Shown one piece after another: positions 45,099 through 56,747 of a stretch of 64,000 nt of DNA (position 1 is its first letter; each line of letters begins with the position of its first letter). The stretch comes from Hedera helix (Eukaryota > Streptophyta > Magnoliopsida > Apiales > Araliaceae): the NCBI GenBank assembly GCA_947179155.2, contig OX359282.1, forward strand, positions 14,142,010-14,206,009, read 5' to 3'. Below the pieces are notes generated by a model. The model did no database searches and had not been told where the DNA came from. It was given only the letters and a program-made list of their open reading frames with translations. The translations under genes and the position numbers were made by a program.

Positions 45099-47093
45099 CT
45101 ACCAGATTTCTGCATTGTGATACCCCACAGACTGGCTGGATGATTGAGAGCTGGACAGATTCCAGATGGATATTTCTTGGCAGCTTTGGTAGTGAGGATA
45201 GAAAGACTCATTGCTTATCAGTGTGGTTGCAATGGTCATTGCCTTTGAGAAATGTTGGGCGACTAATGAAAGATTTGGAAATGTAGAGTAGCTCCAGCTG
45301 ATAGACTTTTGATCATTCATGACAATAACCCTTAGAAGTGGTAGCATGGGAATGAAACTGAACAGATGATTATGATCCCATGTAATAGAGCATTTTTCCA
45401 TCTGGCTGGCATACTTTCTTCTTTCTTTACATCTCCTACTGATCTGCTTCAATCGATATGCTTCATATTGCTGCTTTTCCAATTTTCTCAGTAGTTTTAC
45501 TTTCTTCAATTTCTTTTCAACTTTCATCCTTATTTGTCTCTCCTTATGACTTGTTCTTGAACTCCTGCCTATTTTCTTCATAAAACCACTTAATCCTCTT
45601 CTTCTACTTGACCTTCTTGACCTGTCTTTTGATTCTTCCAAATCATGAGTGCTGGTCTCTTCTTGAAGGTGTTTATCTTCTTTCACCACAGTTTCTTGAC
45701 AGTCTCTTTTCTCATCTGATATAGCTTTTCCATAATCAGAATTTTCCGAGAATTATTCCCCTAGTTCAGCAACATCATCATCTTCGTTGAACTCGGGTGC
45801 TGAATCTTTTTCAACTAGTTCAGCTTCCTGATCAAAACCCAATAAGACTTCCTTTTCAGACAGGCTATTTTTATGACATTCTAATTTTTCCTCTAAAGAG
45901 CCTATAGATGTTTTTTCTTTTAAACTATCAGATGTTCTTTCTTCAGAATCTGAATTTGCTTCATCATCATCAATTTCTATAACCTGAGGTGACCCTGTAA
46001 CGATTGAACTTCTCCACTGTTCTCTAATTCTCCAACTTCTCCTTGGAGCAGTGTGAATAACTTTCTTTTCTGACTTCTTCTTCTTCTTCTTCTCAATTTC
46101 AGATCCTTTGGGATTTATCTTCTCCTTCTTAGCTTTCCCTGTACCGACAACTCTTTCTTCTGCAGCCTTTTCTGCTTCAAAGACTTTTCTTTTCTTCTTT
46201 GATTCCTGACTTTCATAGATCACGAGAGTTTTATTTCTTGACTGCTCATTTGCCTCCTGTGATTTCTCCTCAGATATTTCTTCTTTTCCCCTTTTTCCTT
46301 TTCCTTTAGATTTCTCCTCCATCTTTCTGCTGATGCTTATCGATCCTCGTGTCTTCTTACCCTTATTGGCATGAGGGTTCTTTTTCCAATCTTCAAACAA
46401 CCTTGGAGTAATTCTTTTGTTGCAGTTTAGAACTTCTCCTTCATCTTCCCCAATTGCATTTGCCAGCAATTTCTTTAAAATGATGCTTATGAATCTTCCA
46501 TAGGGCATCTTGGGAGTGGGCTTTCCTGCTCCAGCTCTTGTCTTTGCATCATCTAACCATCTCTTTATCCATCCTAAGAGAACTGCTCCAAAGTTGATTT
46601 TTTTCTTTGAGCAATAGCAGTCATAAGCCTCAATTGATCTTCATTGATAGTATCATATGCAGTGTCTTTGCACAGGATGCTCTTCCCAACAATGTCAGCC
46701 AGAAACTCGTACTACTGAAGGAAATCTTTCTTCTTGATTCCTTTTAGAGGAGACTTCTTCTCATAGCCCATCAGCTCTAGTCCAAGCTCGATATTAATCT
46801 TGTCAAGAGAAGTAATTCCTCCGCTTGGAATACCTAGACTGAGATTGATTTCAGAAACTCCTATTTGCACTGAGATTTCCTTAACCTTTGAGATGAGGGT
46901 GTTTCCTCGATAATCAGCGTTTGAATAGAATTCTTTCACAAGTGTAGAGAAAATCCTGGTGCTGGTTTCCAAACACATGGTGAATCCAGCATTCTTGACC
47001 AGATGAAGAATATCTTTGAATTTCTGCTCTGCATCTCCGAATTTTTCAAAACAAACAAGATTCCCAGGAATAACTTAAAGAGATGCCATGAGA
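45099..47093 (-). pseudogene. Single large ORF of the copia-like element, related to 'plant transposon protein' families, not gag-pol
   Basis: The minus-strand frame starts at about 47093 (MASL) and reads to 45099, with in-frame stops near 47081, 46712 and 45753 and one frame change near 46600. Its N-terminal half has KFKDILHLVKNAGF and LVKEFYSNADYRGN, then ILGWIKRW-like LLGWIKRWLDDA and MPYGRFISIILKKLL. The second half is highly charged: long lysine/glutamate runs, an acidic EIDDDEANSDSEE patch and an RRSSRRRG segment, suggesting nuclear localisation signals and disorder. The VKEFYSNA/KG motif recalls the protein at 33657-39889. No CCHC, protease, integrase or reverse transcriptase motif is seen anywhere in this element. 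It would depend on an autonomous partner. The function is unknown. Confidence 0.65.
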
Positions 47094-47099
47094 TTAAAC

Positions 47100-50047
47100 T
47101 GATTTGGGAATAGCACAGGAAGAGATACCAATATCGGTTTCAGAAGAATTTTCGATTTCTAGGGTTTTGATAAGTTTTGGGAGAATGGGTATTGACAACT
47201 GATGGGAAATGACCATTGTCAGTTTAAAAACAAGACTTACGCTAGTTCCCTCTTATTTTTGCAGAGTACACGTGTCAGATACTCATTTGTAGAACGTGGG
47301 TTTAACTTTTGCATTTTCCATAATTGAAGCACATCAAGTATTCTAACCCACTTGAGTTTGGAGGGCGTGTGGTTCACTTTCCCTGTTTAGAGTAAGCTTG
47401 AACAGTTCGTAGAGTTGGCTGCTAGACACTCAACCATCATCCTTTCAAAAGATGGCCTTGATAACTGATATGTTGGTAAAAGGCTATAAAGGGGTTTATG
47501 GAAAAGATATTTGTAAGAAGTGCAAACGTAGACTCGATATGCTCTACGATCAGGAAAATTAACATAGTGTCTCTACGATTTGGGATGATAAGGCTTGCTT
47601 GGCTATCAGTCATAGAATTTAGAAATTATGACCGGAGAGATAAGTACATTTAGTTCATCAATCACATTATTTTGGGACTTTGTGACTGGAATGAGAAAGA
47701 TAGCCCAATGAAGAATACAATTTACCTTTAGCTTGCCTTATGAAGAAACAGAGTTGATCGTAGTGATCATTCAACAATAATTTTCCCAAATTTTATCTTC
47801 TGATGAGTTTTGTACTTCTGAGCTTGGTTTCTTACTCTACGACTTGGCTTTGCTACTTTACGATCTTACCTGAAGTGCAAATGTAGAGTTATGATTTAAA
47901 CTGCTCTACGATCTCTGTTAAGACTGGAGGCTTTAGATGAACTCAGAGATCTTTGTTTAATCTGTTTGTCAGCTTAAGGACAGCCTTCTGAATGGACTTT
48001 GTAAGAATCGTTGTCATGACTTTAACTACTCAAGTAGAGGTTGCTCTTTGATTCTTAGACTGGGTTAAGAGAGTCGTAGAGTGACTGACTGTGTTGACTC
48101 TACGATCTCGAAAGTTAGCTCTATGATGCGGAGACAACTCTACGATCTTTCGAGAGGACTCTTCAATTTGCCAAGTCCTATCCTGCGATCGCCTGACAGA
48201 CTCTATGATCCTTCTTTGCAAGATGAACTTTCTTCTGCCTTGAAAGATCTTTTATCTTACCATGATATTAGTGACAACAGATTCGACAAGTTTCACTAAA
48301 TCAATAGGTGAGTTCAAAGATTAATAGATGCCTCCCTTTATGACCAGCTTCTTTCTCTTCTAGAGAATCCCAAGATTCAAGTCTTCTTCATGCATCAGTA
48401 TTCAGACGTCATTCAATCTTTCATAGATTGACTTCTTTGAGATATCTTGCAAATTCGTTGAGAAGGGTATTCTACAAAATTCATCGTTGAGTCTCAGAAC
48501 AATTTTCTCCACCTTCTTTATATCGTAGGGCTTTTCTCTTGAGGCTATAGCATTGATTCCTTCATGTTGTTCTGCTTGGATTATCTCCATCCAGACTGAT
48601 TTGTAAGGATGTATGTTATTAAAAGACTTCCGGTTTAGCATATTATAGACCTAACTTTTTCATAGAATATCAAGCAGATAAATCTTCAACCATTTCAAGC
48701 TTAGAGCTTCTGCTGATGCATTGAAGTTGGAGAGCCTACTGCCAATGGTTATGAGTGTGAAATTTTCTTGAGATGAACTTTTCCTCTACTCACAGAATGA
48801 AAGGTGATTTCTAAATCTTAGAGTACGTCATCCGTGATTACTCCTTTTTACCTTGATCTTTTAACCCTTCTCATTCATAGTTGAATTTGAAGAAATTTGA
48901 CGTTGAGAGCATTTGCTTTTTGAAACTGAGCATGTATACAGGGTGTGCATTGTATGAACTTATTCATTGAATGAGCTGCTTTGAACATGAATGAGTTTCT
49001 TTAACTCTTCTTGAACTTTAATGATCTGCAGCAAGAATCTTAGATCCGGTGATCATAGATATATATATATATGTCCATTCATCTGTGCTGAGTTGATTTT
49101 CAGGTCTCGGGCCTAGTATTTGTGATTTAGGAAATTGACTTTGATACTCATCACCAAGGACATTGCCGTGAGGTATACACCTCTAATTTGATCTACCTCC
49201 CAATATCAGAGAAGTAGTTCCAGAAGACCATTGAGGACTCGTGAATTAGATTTCTCAAAAACCAGTCAAGCTAGAGATCATCCACTAGAAGAAATGAGAA
49301 ATGCTGCTTGTGGATTTCATCTTTGATTACCATATAATGTAGCTTGACAGAACTCTTGATGCTGTTCTTAGATAAATGACGCACTTCCTTTAACACTCAT
49401 CTTCAGATAAGATCCTTAGAATATAAGTCCTTAAGCTTATCGGAAAGCTTAATGCTGAGCCCATCGAGTGAATAATTAGATTCGAGACTGATTTCAGCTG
49501 CTGACATTTGGTATATAGAAAATTATTTAACACTTTAAGCATAGATTTCTGTTGAGCTTGCTTCTGCTATCAACTTTAGAAACGGTGAGAAGTAGATTTG
49601 TTAGTGCTCGGCTCAGTGATGCTTCCTTTGAGAAGAATAGGAACCGGTGTTCTTTGGCATCAAGATTTGAGCTTCCCAGTTTGTTTTAGAGCATAAACAT
49701 AAGTTATCGTATTCTTCGAGTGAGTTGATTAATAGTTCTTATCAACAGAGCATCCTTTTGATTTCTTCATCTTGCAGCATCAGTTTAATTTTGAAAGATT
49801 ACTCGATAGCTTCTTAGCTGAGATCATCTGAAATAGTCTTAGAAAGGATTAATGGCAATGAGTTATACAGCATCTGAAAGAGTATCAACCATCAACATTC
49901 AATAGTACTTGAGAAAGAAAAAAAAACATTAATTTGTAATCTTGTTCATAAGGAATGGTTTACTTCAATTCTTAAACTCAAAAACAGAATTTTGCTAGTG
50001 CCATAGGATCTACTCAAAGCATGAGCTTTATATGTTCGTGAGAACCT
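47100..50047 (-). other. Long leader of the copia-like element
   Basis: About 3 kb lie between the PBS and the large ORF in minus sense. There is no recognisable gene. A 79-codon frame at 48402-48641 is unassigned; it has few neighbours in frame and may be a gag relic or chance. CTCTACGATC-type motifs are dense at 47400-48240. A TA repeat occurs at 49060-49072. Confidence 0.5.
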
Positions 50048-50059
50048 GCTCTGATACCA
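50048..50059 (-). other. Primer-binding site of the copia-like element
   Basis: The + strand GCTCTGATACCA reads TGGTATCAGAGC on the minus strand, matching initiator tRNA-Met. It lies two bases from the 5' LTR, proving minus orientation. Confidence 0.92.
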
Positions 50060-50061
50060 AT

Positions 50062-50285
50062 TGTTAGTTCCCAGAGGCACACAAGTGATCTAGAAGGGGG
50101 GGTTGAATAGATCTCTTAGAAACTTTTTACTTTAAGAGTTCATTACCAAATAATTCATTTGCTCGAGATTTGTTTACACAATGAAATATTAGTTTGAAAA
50201 TACCCCTTAAAGATTTGTAAAACTTCTCCGTTGAGTTAAGACTATATTAGAGAAAGCCACTTGTTAAGTAAACCAATTAACAGTC

Positions 50286-50357
<72 letters not shown>

Positions 50358-51772
50358 GAATGTAAATGACTGAAAGTAAATGACACCAGAGAGTTTTAAG
50401 TGGTTCGGAGACTGAATAACTCCTACTCCACTCTTCTACTATAACGGGTAGGAAATCCACTAAGGATGGTTTATACAGAACCCTTCAAGCTCATTAGCCT
50501 GAAAACTCTGATTCACTAAGAACCCTTCAAACCCAGCAGGTTAGGCTAATTTAGTCACTAAGACAAGGACATTACTGCCCTCTTCAAGTCCAGCAGACTT
50601 GGCTCCTTTAGTCACTAAGACAAGGACAGTACTGCCCTCTTTAAGTCCAAAAGACTTGGCCCCCTGCTTGTTGATAGATGTTGGAGTTGCTACTGAGTTT
50701 GTACTTTAATTCCCATTGTCTTTAAACACTCAGTAGCAGGGTGTGATCATTCCTGGAATAATATTGAGTTTGGCAATGATGCTTGACTTCTTTATATGAT
50801 CAATATCTTCTTGTGATCACCCATTGTGCTGCTAGGCTTTTGAACTTCAGCTCCTATGGTACTTGATAACTTCTCGAGACTAACTCCTGAGATGACTGTG
50901 AAGCTCTTTCCTTTAGGTACTCAGTTGTTCCTTCTTATTATAGATAGTTTAAAGCTTCTCGAGATGGGCTTCTGAGATGACTGTGATGCTCCTTCCTTTT
51001 GGTACTCAGTTGCTACCATGTATGTATCAAGTTGGCATTTAAGCTTCTCTATACCATGTGCCTAGCAGCTCTGAACACTTCTCTTGTAATAGAGTCATTT
51101 ATCTCTATATCTCTCTCAATTCAGTGTTAGTGTTCTGATGGATCGCAGAGTCCTTCAGCATATTCATTTTTTGTTTCATTCTACGATATGTTGTTGTCTA
51201 CCATCATCTCTCTTGTATTCTCAACCACAACCATTTATTATGTGAGTTGTTTTAGCCTTTATATCTCTGTGCATAGTTTACCGTTGAGAGAAATCCCGTT
51301 GGTTTTATTTGGCCTTGTGCAGATCTTTAATATCTTCGATGTTGACTTTCTTGCTGCTTGTGTCAGTGCTTTTCCCTTTTCTGACATGTTCTGATATAAT
51401 AACCTGTAGCTCAGTTTTCTCTGAATTTATAGCTGTTGCACTCCCAGAGATGTTCAGCAAGGATTATTATATCCTTTGCTAATTAGTCTTCTGATCCATC
51501 AATAAATACCTTCCTTGACTTTTAGAACCAACTGTTCTGATGCATTCAGAGATGTCCCCTTAGTCTGACTTTATTCACCATTTTCCTGAGCAGTGGGTCC
51601 TGACTTATAGTTGTTTAGGCACAAAGTCTTATGTGACTCTGATATGCATCTGTATATTAAAAGCACTTAATCTCATTCTAATCTGGAAGAGAAATGCATT
51701 CTCTCCTCTCGCACCATTTTGCAGTTATGATTCTTTGCTGCTTATTGAATTCGTAGAGTGATTGTCTGTTTA
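50062..51772 (-). repeat. 5' LTR of the copia-like element, interrupted at 51773
   Basis: It starts TGTTAGTTCCC on the + strand and matches 41639-43325. A GT then AT microsatellite (50288-50352) is expanded relative to the partner LTR, which has almost no GT. At 51773 another element begins; the remaining ~1.16 kb should lie beyond the window. GTTTA at 51768-51772 is the expected target-site duplication of that insertion. Confidence 0.9.
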
Positions 51773-53233
51773 TGTAATATCCCAGATATCTCATGAGATT
51801 TTTTTTTTAATAAGGTCTTGATGAGAAAATAAAGGTTGTAGACTAAAACCTAGTTCTGTGAGAAGGGTGTAAATAAATGGATAGATTTTGTTATCTATGT
51901 GTTAGTAAGAGCCTAGGAGGTTCAAGTGTTGCAGAATCCTAAAAACTTTTCTCTTTGAGCAAAGATGTCTTAGAGGGACGAGTAAATCAGTCATTAACTC
52001 AGGATGCGATTAGTGACTCGATAGATAAGGGAATTATAATAAAGACAATTCGCCAGGGTAAAACAAGGTAGTATGATACCTTTAAAATTTGATGAATTAT
52101 TTGATGAATAAGATAAGCTAGGTATTGTTGTGGAAATTCGATTTTAAGCCAACCTAGTTGAAATGAACCCGAAAATATAATAATAATGTTATAATTAAAA
52201 TTTAGAATTTAAATTTCTAAATTAGTGAATTAATTAAGGGTGATTATTGTAAACCCTAAGAAGGGGTATTCTGAATATTGAATATCCGAGATTTTATTTT
52301 AAGGTTGTTCGATCAACGGGGTTATTAAAATGACGAACAAACTTAGGAAATTATTACCGAGCGAGCGATATGTTGAGAAACCTTAATTAAGATTCAATGA
52401 GGCTTAATTAGGGCAAGTCTAATTGGATTAGATGATTAAATTAAAATCGTTTAGTGAATCGACTCGATAATTAACTAAACCTACGCGCGATTATTAAATT
52501 CAAGCAGATGCGCGACTCGCAGTAGCAATTGAACTAGAGATAGCTCCACTAATAAAATAAATTAATTAGTGGATGAATCCTAGAGTTATTAATATCGAGA
52601 AATCGATAAGTTAATTAATTAAATAAATATTCAATTTACTTCGAATATAGCAGAACGAAATAAATTTAGTAAATTAATTAGTATGATTACTAATTAATGG
52701 GAAATGGGAAGAATATTTAAAATCCCAATTAATAGTCCAAATAAAATAACTAATTAGTGGACTAACTCAATTAAATATTTAACAAGTCTAATTAATTGTT
52801 TAATTAAGGATTTGTGATTTTAGTGTGGTTAATTAAATAAATTAGCCCAATAAATTAATTAAAGGGAGCCCAATTGGGAGTCCAATTTAATTATTTTCCA
52901 AGCCCAAACTAAAGTGTATTGGGAGCCCAAATGTTAGTCCAAAGAGGATTTAAGTGGTGACCCATTATATATATATAAGTATATATATATAATTATGCAT
53001 CAATTTGGAAAATAAAGGAAAAATAAATTATATATATAGATATATATAGGGCTGCTGGCAGCAGCCTATAAAGGCCCTAGTAGGCTTGCCTGGCTCTAGA
53101 AAAATATTAAAGAAATCCTAGAAAACATGGCCCCTAGATCCCTCCTCATTTTGTGGGTCTTTGTTTGTGTTTAATTAGGCTAATGTGGTCAAAGCTTGCT
53201 TAATTGAGGAGATAAACTAAATTAGCCTTCTTC

Positions 53234-53241
53234 TATAAATA
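53234..53241 (+). promoter_or_regulatory. TATA box of the 4975 bp LTR
   Basis: CTATAAATATAA is followed 30-120 bp later by a pyrimidine/purine-rich leader (AACTCTTTTGAAGG, GAGAGAAAGAGTGAGAG). The 5' splice-donor-like site comes ~265 bp downstream. Confidence 0.55.
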
Positions 53242-54459
53242 TAACACTCCCCCAACTCTTTTGAAGGGTTAGAAAAATTGTAGAAATCAGATTTTAGAGA
53301 TAGGAAGAGAGGAAACCAAGAGAGAAAGAGTGAGAGAGCAAAGTACCTCCATTTTCTTCCTTTCTTGTGAGCTTAGTACCACAAATATACCAAGAACACC
53401 TCCAAGAGGGGCCACGGCAGCAGGAGGGGAGGTCTTGATGCCATCAAGTTTCATATCCTATTTTGGAAAGATTAGAAAACAAGCCTTTAAACCAAAAAGG
53501 TAAGTAGAAAACCCTAAAAACCCTAATGTTATATCCTATATATAATATTTTGTTTGATTTATGTTGATCAAGCTTTAAATGCTTAAAAGCATGCTAGGAC
53601 GTTAGAAGTATGTGTTAGAGTATTTTTCATGATTTTTCGTATGGGTTTATGTGGAAAAGTTAGCCAAAATATACAAAATCATATTTGCCGGAAAGTTATA
53701 AACCGAGCAGCCCATAAACGGATTTACTGTTCACACGCCGTAAGTCGGATTTTTGATCCGTCAATTTTGTTGGATAGATCTTGAAGTTATGTAAATTATC
53801 AAACTTGAATGACTAAAATCCGATTTAAAACGAGTGAGATATGATTTTTCTACTAAAACACTCCACTGTCGGAAGTTTTGCGTGAACAGTCCGGTTCCAG
53901 GCTGTTTTTGGAGGTCAAATCATGTCCGAAAAATTAATCCAATAATGGAAAATTGTAGTTCGAGAAGATACGAACGCAACAATATAAAGTAGAGCTTCAT
54001 CGGAGTTATAGAACTCAAGTTATTAAGGTTTTAATAAAAGACCCCAAAGCTTGACAAAAATCTGGAATAAGGCAATGTTACTGCCGGTTTTTTTTTGGTG
54101 AACCGGCCGGAGCATTCTGGCGGCCGGTTCACCCATTTTCCGGCCGATTCCGGCGACGGCCCAAACTAGAAAGTTGCTTGGAATTTTGTGTACTATTTTC
54201 TGAAATTTAATGGTATTTTTGTAATGTCAGTAGCTATTTTTCATAATTATTAAATGATAAAAGCTTACTAAATATATGAAAAATAATAAAAAGTATTTTT
54301 AAATTTTGGAAAAATATGAACAAATAACCTACTGATTATTTGAAGTGTTATAGGTATTGAGATGGTATTATTTCTGAAAATTGGTATTTTTCATATTATT
54401 TATGGTGTAAATGTACACTAATTTGTGACTACCTAGCTAATAATTCAAGAAAATTATAA

Positions 54460-55560
54460 ATAAATTATTATTAAATCTTAAATATGTTCTTTATGTATTT
54501 AATAATAATATCAACATGTTTGGAGAAAATAAATAAATTATTTATTATTTAATTGGTAATTAAATAGTAAATAAATGAAGTAACTAGGTAATTATTATTT
54601 AATTGATATTAAATAGTAACTAAATTATGAGAAAATATTTAAACTAATTATTTATTATTTATTTAAGAGTAAATAATAAATAAAGGCCACAAATTAATTA
54701 ATTATTATTTAATCAACATTAAATAATAATTAAAGATGGTTAATTGCTTACTATTTAATATATTAAATAGTAATCAAAGGATGTTAGAGTTAATAGTATA
54801 ATTATTTATTATTTAATTAATATTAAATAATGAGTGCGGATAAATAATTAATTAATTATTATTTAATTCATATTAAAATAAATAAATAAATGGTAATTGA
54901 GTGGAATAAATTATTTCTTAATCGGAAGAAGATTATTAAGTAATTAAAATATATTGATAATATTAATGATTAACTATTAAATGAAAATAGTTAAGAATTA
55001 AATCATTATTCAATAATTAATAATGATATGTAATTAATTTAAAATATTATTAAAGAATTAATAATATTGTTTAGCATTTATTTAACTATTAAATAATAAT
55101 AGTTAAGAGCTAAACCATTATTAAATAAATAATAATGATAAATAAAGATTTAAAATATTATTAAAGAATTAATAATATTGTTTAACAAGTAATTAACTAT
55201 TGAATAAAAATAGTTAAGGGTTGAATCATTATTAAATAATTACTAATGATACGCGAGGATTTCAAATATTATTAAGTGAGTAATAATATTGATGAATAAT
55301 TAAATTATTATTAAAATAATTAATAATAATAATAAGTCAATTAAAATATTATTAAAGGGTAATAATACTAGCATGCAATTAAATTATTACTAAAAGATTA
55401 ATAATAATGATTAAGGTAAACTATTATTAAAAAGGAATTAATAATAGTAATGATTATTTAATATGTTATTTAACAATTAAATAACATTATAAGTTATTAC
55501 TAATTGATGGTAAGATTTAAAATATTTTTCGAGATTAATAATATTATGATAAGTTGTCGA
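54460..55560. repeat. Array of ~50 bp AT-rich palindromic units
   Basis: Units of the type TAATTATTATTTAAT + short loop + ATTAAATAATAATTA repeat for about 1.1 kb. A perfect 15 bp-arm hairpin lies at 54699-54732. The same type of array fills 1-660 and 9936-10595 in the other Tekay LTR (perfect 12 bp arms at 384-411). Confidence 0.8.
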
Positions 55561-56747
55561 GTTAAATTATGTGATTAAGTTAAACAAAGGGTATGGTCTA
55601 TTAGTGACTAATTAGTTGTTCGACCTAAATAGAAATAAGGCCCAGGCATTAATGCAGTGACATTAATAAATGTCAGAACTGTATAGCTTCGAACAAAAGA
55701 TTTATGGTGTTGAATATGAAACACTGAGTCAAGTCAAAGAGAGACTAAAATATGAAATTAATCTTATTAAATAAAGGGAACGATAAGAAGAAATAAATAT
55801 CTTTAAAATAAGATTTAGTATTGAGTCAAACTTTGACTGATATTGTGCACCGTTAATCTCACATACCGTGTAGGTGGTGCAAGGAACGTGAAAGATTAGC
55901 GTAAGCTGGTTATGCAAGTCCAGGGAAGTTTTTCAGAACGTGTTGCATTATGTGCATGATTTAGAATATTGTAAAATTATTATGTGTGCATATGTTATTA
56001 TGTGCAATAATGTGTTAATGTGCCTTTGTGATACAAGTTGAAATAAATTGTTGATATGCAGTAGCTGATTAAGTTGATTGTTCTATATTGAACTGTATGA
56101 AATTGTAAATGACATGCATGAATAACATGAATCATAGAGTAAATGCAAAACATGATATGCATGAGATACGTAGTCACTGCAAAGCATGAGATGCATAAAG
56201 CATGATGAAATATGTTTATGTGTAATGTGAAACTGTTAGACTTGCTGAGCCGTCGTGCTCACTCTTGCTTAAAATAAAATATTACAGAAAAGCTTGAGGA
56301 AGCTGATTACTCTGGTAGAGGCGAAGATGAAGATTGACTAACGAGTCATCCAGATCGAAACGTAGGTGCTTTTATAGTAAAACCCTGCGATAGAATAAAT
56401 TATATCCGTGGGTATTACTTGTGAAGATTTTTATGTCTTAAATGTGCTATAGATTAGCAAACTGAAATGTTAAGAGAACATATATAGATTATTTTAAATC
56501 ATTTTTCAGATGTTGTCCTTTATGTATAAGGGTGACAGGGTGGTATGCTAAATCATTATTCATATGATTTCAAAGTTGTAATAGAATGTTTAAAGATTGC
56601 GATTCTGAGACAGGATTATGTTAAAATTTTAAATAACTCTGTTGTTAACAACTATAATATTGTTGTAAGTTATGATTGAGATAAAGAAGGTTGTACAATA
56701 ACGCACGAGGTTGCCTGTAGCTAGTACGGAATTTTTGGGGTGTTACA

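Larger units (their letters stand above)
51773..56747 (+). repeat. 5' LTR (4975 bp) of a Tekay-like element
   Basis: It begins TGTAATATCCC and ends GGGGTGTTACA, directly before a PBS. A TATA box (53234-53241) is followed by a purine-rich GAGAGAAAGAG leader. A perfect donor AAAAAG/GTAAGT lies at 53500. A GC-rich inverted repeat GTGAACCGGCCG/CGGCCGGTTCAC lies at 54098-54132 and an array of AT palindromes at about 54460-55560. A gagc/gctc hairpin (56247-56260) and an acceptor-like TATTACAG (56280-56287) come near the end. Its size is extreme for a plant LTR. The layout parallels the LTR at 7985-11883 although the sequences have diverged. Confidence 0.88.

Noticed and set aside
44957..45286. 109-codon + strand frame
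   Set aside because: It overlaps the end of the element's own minus-strand ORF and has no similarity I recognise; probably chance.
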